Of a stretch of DNA of 9,992 nucleotides, positions 1 to 6,128 are shown piece by piece; the first letter of the stretch is position 1; each line of letters opens with the position of its first letter. Both the position numbers and the translations under genes were made by a program. The DNA is from Actinomycetota bacterium (GTDB lineage: Bacteria > Actinomycetota > Acidimicrobiia > Acidimicrobiales > Ilumatobacteraceae), in assembly GCA_009705865.1 (NCBI GenBank), contig WLSJ01000063.1, positions 1-9,992 of the forward strand. The letters are read 5' to 3'. The notes under the pieces were generated by a model that saw only the letters and a program-made list of their open reading frames with translations, was not told where the DNA came from and did not search any database.

Positions 1-825
1 CCAAGCACTGTTGCTAGCTCTGACGGATTAGTAGAAGCAAATAGCAAACTCGGTCAAGTCGCCGGAATCACTGGCTTTGTTGTTGTCGTCCCTATCGCAT
101 TGCTGCAGCTGATCAGTTCTCAAGCAGCACTGGGGTTCGGAGTGCTGGCATTTATCGCTGCAGCTCTTAATGCATATCGACTTCCTAAAGTTGTAGTTGC
201 ATCAACACCGCCAGATGATCTGGAGACAGAGGAATTGCATTCGACAACGGTTGTTGCAGCCGCAAATGCCATGCGCGTTCTTCGCGGCGTTGTTGGCTTT
301 ATGTTTTTCCACTTAGCATTTTGGTTGCGACGTGAAATTGCTGGGACCGCATGGTTCGGTTTAGCAATCGGATTATCGGGCATGGCAACACTTGGCGCAA
401 ATTTCGTTGGACCGTTTATGCGAAAAAAAATGCGTGTCGAGACAATGCTTCTGGTCTCTCTTGTCTCTGTGGGTCTTGTCGGAGTTGGTGCTGCTTGGTA
501 CGGCCGAATTACCGGTGGCATTTTGTTAGCAGCTGTCGTCAACGCTGCAGCAGCGATTGGAAGGCTTGCGTTTGAGGCAACAGTGCAAAGTGGTGCTCCT
601 GATGCCAATAGAGGCCGGGCCTTTTCCCGTTTCGAGACTCAGAATCAGATGGCGTGGGTAGCTGGGGGATTACTGCCAGTGATCTTCACGCCCGCCGGAT
701 GGATGGGATTTGCCATAGTTGGCGTCATTGGCGCTGCTGGCGCAATCATGTACGTGCGTGCTGATGGGACAGTTATTGGATCTCGAGGCGGGCGAGCCAC
801 AAGCCAGGAGCATCAATCTCGTTAG
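1..825 (+). CDS. MFS transporter, C-terminal part (5' end outside window)
   Basis: The frame is open from the first base, so the window begins inside the gene; a TTG at 100 lies within a transmembrane segment and is not a credible start. The visible 274 residues hold about six or seven hydrophobic spans, a cytoplasmic loop with acidic and polar residues (DDLETEELHS), and a short basic loop MRKKMR between helices, as in major facilitator superfamily permeases. The stretch AIGRLAFEATVQ followed by RGRAFSRFETQNQ resembles a conserved loop of actinobacterial MFS exporter-like proteins. The substrate cannot be told. The hydrophilic tail of about 18 residues is encoded antisense to the conserved C-terminal end of the convergent Zincin_2 gene (53-nt overlap), so the tail is probably under little constraint of its own. 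The family call is fairly safe; any drug or sugar specificity would be a guess. Confidence 0.82.
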   Translation, partial: PSTVASSDGLVEANSKLGQVAGITGFVVVVPIALLQLISSQAALGFGVLAFIAAALNAYRLPKVVVASTPPDDLETEELHSTTVVAAANAMRVLRGVVGFMFFHLAFWLRREIAGTAWFGLAIGLSGMATLGANFVGPFMRKKMRVETMLLVSLVSVGLVGVGAAWYGRITGGILLAAVVNAAAAIGRLAFEATVQSGAPDANRGRAFSRFETQNQMAWVAGGLLPVIFTPAGWMGFAIVGVIGAAGAIMYVRADGTVIGSRGGRATSQEHQSR

Positions 826-1951
826 GAGTGGGCAAATTGCCCGGAGCTGAAACAAGCGCCGGCAATGTTCCGGCGCCTTCACGTTCGACGATGCCGTCGA
901 TAAATGCTCGCCCGCGTTGTTGCTGCGCGCGCGTCTGAGAAATTCCGAGCAGTTGTTCGACAAGGTGAGAATTGGCGCCAGTCTGAACACGTCGACGTCG
1001 CACAGCTTCTGCAATGGGAGAAGCTCCACCTAGTAGACGAGCGCTGACCGTATCGACGACGTAATCGATGTATCCGGAGATTGCCGCAACATGAGCATCT
1101 AGAACTGGAGCGAGAGCTTCTTGTTCTGATGTCCGAGATGCACCCATCATGACCATTGGATTTGAAAACAGAGACTGCACTGCAGCCATTGCATCTGTGC
1201 TGTTGGGGTCAACGTCAGTAAGAGATGACATCAGTGCATCTGGATCTGGGCGGAATGCAGAGACGTGGGCTTGCACTAGAGCGGTGAGGCCATCTGTGAT
1301 TGCCGGAGCTGCCAACACTGCATGTGATGACAGTTCGTGAATCAGTACCCACATGCGAAGGTCATCTTTAGGAATCTCCCATTCCGTAGCAAATGCATCA
1401 ATGGAAGAAGACACGATAAGAATCTCAGATGTGTGAGGACGGGCAAGTGGAATTTCATATTGTCCGAGCGCATGATTTGCAAGTGCTCCGACCATCGAGC
1501 CAACTGACATTCCCATCATTGCGGGTGCCATCATTGTGGAAAGATTCGCCATCATCGCAGCCATCGGATCATCAGACACGTCACTCACGGTGTCATGTGA
1601 TTGAAGTGCCGTTGCAAGGTTGGTGAAGAGTGGTCGCAGATCAGTCAAGGTGCGATGCGCCCATCGTGCGCGGGTGGTGGTGAGAATTTCGGTGTGTGTG
1701 TCGTTTGCGCCCGTGGAAAGTGAAGTGACGGCACGAACGTGCATATCTGCAATATCGGCGAGAGAATTGAAGGCTAAACGCGTTGTCGTATCTGGTTCAG
1801 GATCAGAAGAGTCTCCGACAGCGCCCAGTTGAGCGAACTGTTGTGCAAGGTCCCAATTCAGCGGTCCCTGGCCTGCCATGGCGCGCATCATGTCATTAAA
1901 AAAGGGAATACCGCCAAAGGGATTAGATGGATTGATCTCGCCGTCAGACAT
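773..1951 (-). CDS. Zincin_2 / DUF2342-family putative hydrolase
   Basis: This 392-residue protein matches the actinobacterial putative hydrolase family annotated as zinc-dependent metalloprotease (Zincin_2, formerly DUF2342). Family marks are the N-terminal NPFGGIPFFNDMMRAMAGQGPLNW-type segment (residues 10-33), the Met/Gly-rich stretch at 129-160, the WVLIHEL segment at 201-207, and the C-terminal block LPTPNEIDAPGLWLARLE (373-390). The zincin motif is not canonical: it reads H205-E-L-S-S-H210, with one residue too many between Glu and the second His. Where relatives, as I recall, have a Glu before GY/GH, the sequence is SGYIDYVVD (292-300). Catalysis is therefore doubtful, and to my recollection the motif also varies in other members. 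No signal peptide is seen, so it is probably cytoplasmic. The ATG at 1951 has no Shine-Dalgarno; TATCCT lies 6 nt upstream, suggesting a leaderless mRNA. The trypsin-fold gene lies 36 nt upstream on the same strand. Confidence 0.8.
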   Translation of the reverse strand: MSDGEINPSNPFGGIPFFNDMMRAMAGQGPLNWDLAQQFAQLGAVGDSSDPEPDTTTRLAFNSLADIADMHVRAVTSLSTGANDTHTEILTTTRARWAHRTLTDLRPLFTNLATALQSHDTVSDVSDDPMAAMMANLSTMMAPAMMGMSVGSMVGALANHALGQYEIPLARPHTSEILIVSSSIDAFATEWEIPKDDLRMWVLIHELSSHAVLAAPAITDGLTALVQAHVSAFRPDPDALMSSLTDVDPNSTDAMAAVQSLFSNPMVMMGASRTSEQEALAPVLDAHVAAISGYIDYVVDTVSARLLGGASPIAEAVRRRRVQTGANSHLVEQLLGISQTRAQQQRGRAFIDGIVEREGAGTLPALVSAPGNLPTPNEIDAPGLWLARLEIQ

Positions 1952-1963
1952 GGAATCAGGATA
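1952..1963 (-). promoter_or_regulatory. Putative leaderless promoter -10 box for the Zincin_2 gene
   Basis: TATCCT (minus strand, 1963-1958) fits the actinobacterial TANNNT -10 consensus. It is followed by 6 nt and then the ATG, so transcription would begin at or next to the start codon. There is no purine-rich ribosome-binding site. No convincing -35 was found at 16-18 nt. Confidence 0.5.
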
Positions 1964-1987
1964 CGAGACGGCGTGGTGGTTCTGTTG

Positions 1988-2785
1988 TCACGGCTGGTCA
2001 GAAACGTTTCGGAATATTCTTAAAACTGACGCTCTATTCAGCATCCACACCGAATGACCTCGGCGTACAACTATTCCGACGATCTGATTTGTTGAATTAC
2101 GAACAGTTGCCAGCCCGTGCACGGTGTTTGTGGAGTTAATCGGAATGTCAGCGGAGTCTTTACTTGTCGAGAGACTTGGTCGGGGAATAAATGTCACCGA
2201 TGTAGCTGTGTCAACTACGCGGTATTTAGAGAGGTCTGCAATGTCGGAAGGATTAACAAGATGTGAGACATCGGAAGGTGCCCCCCACAAGGTTTTATCG
2301 TGACAACGCACGAGGGCTAAACCAGTGTCGCTATCTGCAGTGACAATGTCAACAGGTACGTTTTGGCCAGATGGTGTCGTTGCCCACAAAGATGTCGACG
2401 CAGCAATGTCGTCTGCAGCCACAATCCACAAACCATTACCGACAGACAATGCTGATGTGGTCCCTTTGTCGCTATTGATAAGAGCCATCTCTGATTGTGA
2501 GTAGTTCTTCACCATTGCCACGGTCGGTAACGGTTGGCTGGTTTGTACAGAGTCAGTGTCGGCTCGGTACGCAGCAATGCCCTTAGGAATTGCGATGGTG
2601 AGAATTGCTGCTGATGCAACAAGGCTGACCGTTGCAGCAAATGCTGTGAGTCTGCGACTAAGTGGAGGCGGAGTCGCTAGATAGTCAGATCGCACGGCGT
2701 CGGCTATCTCAGCTGGGTGCCTCCATGTGCGTTCATGGGCCGGAATTGGCGCTGGTGTTTGGTTCTCAAATTCATCAGCGCTCAC
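1988..2785 (-). CDS. Membrane-anchored trypsin-fold protein, probably catalytically inactive
   Basis: The 265-residue protein has a cytoplasmic N-terminus with ERTWRHP at 18-24, a motif I associate with acidimicrobial HtrA/trypsin-like proteins. One transmembrane segment follows (about 46-66), then an extracytoplasmic domain. That domain keeps trypsin/HtrA-like landmarks: VGNGLWIVAADDI (115-127), where active enzymes carry the catalytic His segment; DSDTGLALVR (151-160), resembling the catalytic-Asp strand; and VHGLATVRN...IVGIVVRRG (222-243), matching the final barrel strands. There is no His in the first segment, Gly occupies the likely Asp position, and no GNSGG nucleophile loop exists, so a binding or sensory role is more likely than proteolysis. 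No PDZ domain is present. The GTG start at 2785 is the first possible one, since an in-frame TAG lies 15 nt upstream. Its downstream neighbour is the Zincin_2 gene. Confidence 0.7.
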   Translation of the reverse strand: MSADEFENQTPAPIPAHERTWRHPAEIADAVRSDYLATPPPLSRRLTAFAATVSLVASAAILTIAIPKGIAAYRADTDSVQTSQPLPTVAMVKNYSQSEMALINSDKGTTSALSVGNGLWIVAADDIAASTSLWATTPSGQNVPVDIVTADSDTGLALVRCHDKTLWGAPSDVSHLVNPSDIADLSKYRVVDTATSVTFIPRPSLSTSKDSADIPINSTNTVHGLATVRNSTNQIVGIVVRRGHSVWMLNRASVLRIFRNVSDQP

Positions 2786-2794
2786 AAGTGGAAG

Positions 2795-2800
2795 ACACTA
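2795..2800 (-). promoter_or_regulatory. Possible -10 box for the trypsin-fold gene
   Basis: TAGTGT on the minus strand fits TANNNT and ends 9 nt before the GTG start. The spacing is longer than the 6 nt seen at other starts in the window, so it would leave a leader of about 2-3 nt or be a chance match. No Shine-Dalgarno precedes the GTG. Confidence 0.3.
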
Positions 2801-2858
2801 ATCGCGATGGGATAGCAAGTGTCGGCGCCATCACGAGCCTCGGCCAGTGCTGTCAGAG

Positions 2859-2864
2859 TACGAT
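2859..2864 (+). promoter_or_regulatory. Putative leaderless promoter -10 box for moaE
   Basis: TACGAT fits TANNNT with the preferred A at the fifth position. It lies exactly 6 nt before the ATG at 2871. It would start transcription at that ATG and so excludes the in-frame GTG at 2847 as the start. No Shine-Dalgarno is seen for either candidate. Confidence 0.5.
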
Positions 2865-2870
2865 TGGTCT

Positions 2871-3353
2871 ATGCCTGCACCGTTGCTCGGAGAAGAGTGG
2901 TTCGAATTGACCGCATCGGAATTGCCAATAGGTGACATTTATCAGTGGGCAGTGCGGCCAGATTGCGGAGCTGTTGTGCTGTTCTCGGGCACCGTACGAG
3001 ACCACGCCGACGGGCGCACAGATGTCACTTCGCTTGACTACGAGGCATATGAAGATGCTGTGATTCCAGCATTTCAAAAAATTGCTATCGAAGCACGAGC
3101 ACGATTTGACGGGGCTCGTCGCATAGCTATTTTGCATCGAACCGGAGTTTTGTCTCTGAGTGAATCGTCAGTTGTTGTCGCGGTGTCATCTGCTCATCGA
3201 CCTGTTGCATTTGATGCAGCCCGATTTGTCATCGATGCCTTGAAAGCATCTGCTCCAATTTGGAAAAAGGAAATATGGGATGGTGGGTCTGACTGGGGAA
3301 CCAGAGCGCATGACATCACAAGTCCACAAAGCGTCACGAGCAATACACAATGA
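2871..3353 (+). CDS. moaE: Molybdopterin synthase catalytic (large) subunit MoaE
   Basis: MoaE, with sulfur-carrying MoaD, inserts two sulfurs into precursor Z (cPMP) to make molybdopterin in the cytoplasm. Numbered from the ATG at 2871 (160 residues, near the family's usual length), the motifs are GTVRDH (40-45), LDYEAYED (55-62), HRTG (89-92), SSAHRPVAF (106-114) and ALKASAPIWKKE (123-134). Lys125 and Lys132 correspond to the catalytic Lys119 and Lys126 of E. coli MoaE, so the enzyme should be active. An in-frame GTG at 2847 would add eight residues; I prefer the ATG because of the -10-like hexamer directly before it. No moaD or other cofactor gene is in the window. The stop overlaps the next gene's start (ATGA, 3350-3353), implying translational coupling to the small membrane protein. 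Confidence 0.93.
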   Translation: MPAPLLGEEWFELTASELPIGDIYQWAVRPDCGAVVLFSGTVRDHADGRTDVTSLDYEAYEDAVIPAFQKIAIEARARFDGARRIAILHRTGVLSLSESSVVVAVSSAHRPVAFDAARFVIDALKASAPIWKKEIWDGGSDWGTRAHDITSPQSVTSNTQ

Positions 3354-3556
3354 TTGCGATGTCATTTTTTACGGGACTATTTGCGTTCATCGCGATTGTG
3401 TCTGGGGCAACTTTGCTCATCATGATTTATTTTGATAATCGAAATGTTCGCATCGATGACGGAATTGCCAATTTTCGACGACACATTGATGCACTATCGC
3501 CAGAGGCTCGCCAGTCGTCAGTACATCGCAATAATTCAGAAGACCGTCGTAACTGA
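3350..3556 (+). CDS. Small single-span membrane protein (68 aa), function unknown
   Basis: The start codon overlaps the moaE stop as ATGA, strong evidence of a real, translationally coupled gene. An N-terminal hydrophobic segment (about residues 5-27, with few preceding residues) is followed by a hydrophilic tail of about 40 residues. The tail includes YFDNRNVRIDDG and a likely amphipathic stretch FRRHIDALSPEARQS, ending in a highly charged C-terminus. I do not recognise a family. An internal ATG at 3359 could be an alternative start. It lies between moaE and mreB; a membrane-tethering or regulatory role near the cytoskeleton is conceivable but unsupported beyond position. Base composition matches its neighbours. 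Confidence 0.7.
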   Translation: MIAMSFFTGLFAFIAIVSGATLLIMIYFDNRNVRIDDGIANFRRHIDALSPEARQSSVHRNNSEDRRN

Positions 3557-3566
3557 TGAGCAGAAT

Positions 3567-3585
3567 TACTATCTCCACAGAAGGA
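3567..3585 (+). promoter_or_regulatory. Putative mreB -10 box and Shine-Dalgarno
   Basis: TACTAT (3567-3572) fits TANNNT in the 36-nt gap after the small membrane protein gene. AGAAGGA (3579-3585) is a strong Shine-Dalgarno sequence 7 nt before the ATG at 3593. Transcription from this -10 would give a leader of about 14 nt beginning at the Shine-Dalgarno. It is the only clear Shine-Dalgarno in the window, so mreB may be both read through from moaE and separately expressed. Confidence 0.5.
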
Positions 3586-3592
3586 CCAAACC

Positions 3593-4597
3593 ATGGCTCG
3601 TGACCTCGCAATTGACCTCGGCACCGCCAATACTTTGGTCTATATGAAAGGCAAGGGCATAGTGCTCAACGAGCCTTCTGTTATTGCCGTAAATCGCCAA
3701 TCCGGAGAAGTATTAGCCACTGGACATGACGCATGGGACATGATCGGTCGTACCCCGAGCTACATCGTTGCTGTGCGGCCATTGCGTGGGGGAGCAATCA
3801 CAGACTTCGACATCACTGAACGAATGATTCGATTGTTATTACAACGAGTTGGTGTCTCGCGATTTACTCGGCCAAAGGTTGTCATTTGTGTGCCATCAGC
3901 AATTACAGAAGTAGAACGTCGCGCGGTAACGGATGCAACACGTCGCGCTGGTGCATCTGATGCGCAATTGATTGAACAACCAATGGCAGCTGCAATTGGT
4001 GCCAACTTGCCGATTGATGAACCTGTCGGCAACATGGTGATTGATATCGGCGGAGGCACAACGGAAACCGCAGTAATTAGCCTTGGTGGAGTGGTTGCTC
4101 TTGAGGCAATTCGAGTTGGCAGTTTTGATATCGATGCTGCAATTCAAAACTATGTTCGTCGTGAGCATGGTGTCGCAATTGGTGAGCGCACAGCTGAGGA
4201 AATCAAAATTCAGATTGGTTCGGCAGAGCCTGGCCCTCAAGATCGCAGTGCAGATATTCGCGGACGCGATCTTGTTACCGGACTACCAAAGACAGTTCGC
4301 CTTACTGCAGAAGAAGTGCGATTCGCAATTGATGAACCGGTTGCCGCAATGGTTCTTTCCGTCAAACGGTGTTTGGCAAAAGCTCCTCCTGAACTCGCTC
4401 AAGATTTCCTGGCTCGCGGGATGTATCTCGTTGGTGGTGGAGGCATGTTGCGTGGCCTCGCCGCGCGTATCGAACGCGAAACTGAAGTGCCAGTGAAAAT
4501 GTCGCCTCAACCGCTTGAAGCAGTAGTGCTGGGTGCGGGGCACTGTATTGAGAATTACCAGGCCCTACGAGGCATGTTCATGGGGACTCGTCGCTAA
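3593..4597 (+). CDS. mreB: Rod-shape determining actin homologue MreB/Mbl
   Basis: MreB is a bacterial actin that polymerises with ATP under the inner membrane and guides lateral cell-wall synthesis. At 334 residues it is close to the usual length of about 340. The phosphate-1 loop DLGTANT is at 8-14, the linking segment VCVPS-type ICVPSAITEVERRAV at 98-112, the hydrolysis-site region LIEQPMAAAIG at 126-136, phosphate-2 DIGGGTTE at 151-158, and the adenosine loop VGGGGMLRGL at 280-289. The second Glu of the usual IEEP is Gln, but the first Glu (128), the one aligning with actin Gln137, is kept. The N-terminus MARDLAIDLG is short, with no added amphipathic helix. No mreC, mreD, rodA or pbp2 follows; the next gene is convergent tesB, 3 nt away. 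It could therefore be a secondary mreB/mbl paralogue. The start is set by AGAAGGA at 3579-3585. Confidence 0.95.
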   Translation: MARDLAIDLGTANTLVYMKGKGIVLNEPSVIAVNRQSGEVLATGHDAWDMIGRTPSYIVAVRPLRGGAITDFDITERMIRLLLQRVGVSRFTRPKVVICVPSAITEVERRAVTDATRRAGASDAQLIEQPMAAAIGANLPIDEPVGNMVIDIGGGTTETAVISLGGVVALEAIRVGSFDIDAAIQNYVRREHGVAIGERTAEEIKIQIGSAEPGPQDRSADIRGRDLVTGLPKTVRLTAEEVRFAIDEPVAAMVLSVKRCLAKAPPELAQDFLARGMYLVGGGGMLRGLAARIERETEVPVKMSPQPLEAVVLGAGHCIENYQALRGMFMGTRR

Positions 4598-4600
4598 GAA

Positions 4601-5461
4601 CTACTCATTTGGCCGAACGCGAATGAGCCCCTCTTGCACCACTGTGACAGCCAGGTGACCATCACGAGTAAAGATTGATCCGCCGGCAAGTCCACGTGAA
4701 TTAGACGTTGAGATTGCATGCTGATCGTAGAGATGCCATTGGTCTGCACGAAATGGTCGATGGAACCACATTGCGTGGTCGAGGCTTGCCATCTGCACTC
4801 CGCCTTCGTTCCAACTGAGACCGTGTGGCAGAAGTGCCGTATCAAGAAGCGTCATGTCGCTTGCGTACGTAGCAATACAGGCATTGAGGACTGGGTCGTC
4901 TGGCAAAGTTCCGTCTGCTCGCAGCCACACTCGTTGCCCTGAAGATTCAGTGCCAGCACGGTTGATGGGATCACCATCGGGATATCGCAAATCAATGGGA
5001 CGTGGATGGTCGTACCAGTCACCAATTTCTTCTTTACGCGGTTCCATGCGGGTCTTAAAGTCTGGCAACGTTTCCGGATCAGGAAGATTAAGCGGCGCTG
5101 GTATTTGCCAATCGAGGCCAGGCTCGAATGCGTGAAAACTTGCCTGCAGGTTGAAAATTACTTCGCCATGTTGAATTGCGACCACGCGGCGTGTCGTGAA
5201 GCTTCGACCATCGCGTAGACGATCTACCTGATACAGAATTGGCGCAGCCGGGTCGCCAGGTCGCAAGAAATATGCGTGGAGCGAATGTACATGGCGAGCA
5301 TTTTCGTCAACTGTGCGAGAAGCAGCGACCAGTGATTGTCCGGCAACTTGGCCACCAAATACACGGACACGATTCTCGATAGGAGAGACTCCGCGAAAAA
5401 GATTCACTTCAATGGCTTCCAAATCGAGCAATGTAATTAGTTCATCAAGTGGTGTAGCCAT
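4601..5461 (-). CDS. tesB: Acyl-CoA thioesterase II (TesB family)
   Basis: TesB hydrolyses medium- to long-chain acyl-CoAs to free fatty acid and CoA in the cytoplasm. The protein has 286 residues, the same as E. coli TesB as I recall it, and carries the double hot-dog fold. Its first half has LFRGVSP (21-27), RVFGGQVAGQSL (33-44), HSLHAYFLRPGD (59-70), RDGRSFTTRRV (83-93) and the QASFH segment (106-110). The second half has YASD (199-202), ASLDHAMWFHRPF (225-237) and VVQEGLIR (274-281). Aligned by eye to E. coli Asp204/Thr228/Gln278, the triad is Asp202, Ser226 and Gln276. The Thr-to-Ser change is conservative, so activity is expected. The ATG at 5461 has TACTAT 6 nt upstream, suggesting a leaderless mRNA; GGAG is also present but only 2 nt from the ATG, too close for a normal ribosome-binding site. 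Confidence 0.95.
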   Translation of the reverse strand: MATPLDELITLLDLEAIEVNLFRGVSPIENRVRVFGGQVAGQSLVAASRTVDENARHVHSLHAYFLRPGDPAAPILYQVDRLRDGRSFTTRRVVAIQHGEVIFNLQASFHAFEPGLDWQIPAPLNLPDPETLPDFKTRMEPRKEEIGDWYDHPRPIDLRYPDGDPINRAGTESSGQRVWLRADGTLPDDPVLNACIATYASDMTLLDTALLPHGLSWNEGGVQMASLDHAMWFHRPFRADQWHLYDQHAISTSNSRGLAGGSIFTRDGHLAVTVVQEGLIRVRPNE

Positions 5462-5467
5462 TGCTCC

Positions 5468-5473
5468 ATAGTA
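5468..5473 (-). promoter_or_regulatory. Putative leaderless promoter -10 box for tesB
   Basis: TACTAT on the minus strand lies 6 nt before the tesB ATG. It shares two base pairs (5472-5473) with the opposite-strand -10 box of the divergent methyltransferase gene. No good -35 was seen; any upstream element would lie inside the neighbouring coding sequence. Confidence 0.5.
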
Positions 5474-5477
5474 GGGT
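5472..5477 (+). promoter_or_regulatory. Putative leaderless promoter -10 box for the Methyltransf_24 gene
   Basis: TAGGGT fits TANNNT and ends 6 nt before the GTG at 5484. It supports that GTG over the ATG at 5499. It overlaps the tesB -10 box on the other strand, so RNA polymerase could hardly occupy both at once. Confidence 0.45.
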
Positions 5478-5483
5478 CGAAAC

Positions 5484-6128
5484 GTGCAACTTTCGCCGAT
5501 GGATTCAGAACTTCGCCGCCATGCGGTCGCCGCGCGTGGTTTTATGCCTGAAGACGAAGGTGATGCACTGTACGAAGCGGCTGTTGCTTCTGCACACGCT
5601 GTCCCGAATGCACCATTTGTCGAAGTTGGTTCCTATTGCGGTAGGTCCACGGTTTGGTTAGGTGCTGCAGCTCGTATCAGTAATACGACGTTGTTTGCGA
5701 TTGATCACCATTTTGGAAGTGAAGAAAATCAGCCGGGTTGGGAATGGCATGATACGTCGCTTGTTGATGAACGAACAGGACGCATGGACACACTTCCATT
5801 TTTCCGATCAACAATTCTTGATGCCGGATTAGCAGATGTCGTAGTAACGATGGTGGGTGATTCTCCGACAATTGCACGCCATTGGGCAACTCCGCTTGCG
5901 TTCCTATTTATCGATGGTGGCCACGGAGTTGAGCCCGCAACATTCGATTATCAGTTGTGGACACCACGTGTTGCAGTTGGTGGCACCCTTGCTATTCATG
6001 ATGTGTTTCCGAACCCTGAAGATGGGGGTCGACCTCCGTACGAGAACATCTACTTGCCAGCCGTCAAGAGCGGCTTGTTTGAAGATGTCAGCGCAACAGG
6101 TTCGTTGCGTGTTTTACGTCGCGTTTAG
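5484..6128 (+). CDS. Class I SAM-dependent methyltransferase, Methyltransf_24 type
   Basis: The 214-residue protein has a Rossmann methyltransferase fold. The SAM-binding motif I is FVEVGSYCGRSTVWL (45-59), an acidic end of strand 2 is AIDHH (72-76, Asp74), a Gly/Asp loop is GDSPTIARHW (125-134), strand 4 is LAFLFIDGGHG (138-148) and strand 5 is GGTLAIHDVF (166-175). The FIDGGH and HD elements are typical of the Methyltransf_24 family, which includes metal-dependent O-methyltransferases acting on sugars and natural products; Asp144, His147, His172 and Asp173 are candidate metal or substrate ligands. The substrate is unknown. The GTG at 5484 is preferred because of the -10-like hexamer just upstream; the ATG at 5499 is an alternative that would remove five residues. 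It ends with a 4-nt antisense stop overlap with the toroid gene and may belong functionally to that glycan cluster, though it is on the other strand. Confidence 0.85.
   Translation: MQLSPMDSELRRHAVAARGFMPEDEGDALYEAAVASAHAVPNAPFVEVGSYCGRSTVWLGAAARISNTTLFAIDHHFGSEENQPGWEWHDTSLVDERTGRMDTLPFFRSTILDAGLADVVVTMVGDSPTIARHWATPLAFLFIDGGHGVEPATFDYQLWTPRVAVGGTLAIHDVFPNPEDGGRPPYENIYLPAVKSGLFEDVSATGSLRVLRRV

Larger units (their letters stand above)
2786..2870. other. Divergent intergenic region between the trypsin-fold gene and moaE
   Basis: This 85-nt stretch separates the GTG at 2785 (minus) from the ATG at 2871 (plus). It holds a candidate -10 box on each strand (2795-2800 and 2859-2864) and a 6-bp inverted repeat GACACT/AGTGTC (2794-2799 and 2818-2823) spaced by 18 nt. 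The repeat overlaps the minus-strand -10 candidate and could be an operator, but six base pairs is within chance. It is the longest gap between genes in the window. Confidence 0.4.

Noticed and set aside
120..608. A 162-codon open frame on the minus strand opposite the MFS gene
   Set aside because: Low-complexity Ala/Thr/Arg/Pro-rich translation, no motif, fully antisense to a credible membrane protein.
1964..1995. TGACAA upstream of the Zincin_2 -10 box as a -35 element
   Set aside because: The spacer is about 21 nt, too long for a normal sigma-70-type promoter.
2794..2823. Inverted repeat GACACT/AGTGTC with an 18-nt spacer as an operator
   Set aside because: Six-base arms in a short gap arise readily by chance, the spacer is long, and no regulator gene is nearby; mentioned only as a possibility in the intergenic entry.
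2847..2870. GTG at 2847 as the moaE start
   Set aside because: It would add eight residues with no support; the ATG at 2871 has a TANNNT hexamer at the same 6-nt offset as other starts and leaves a MoaE of normal length.
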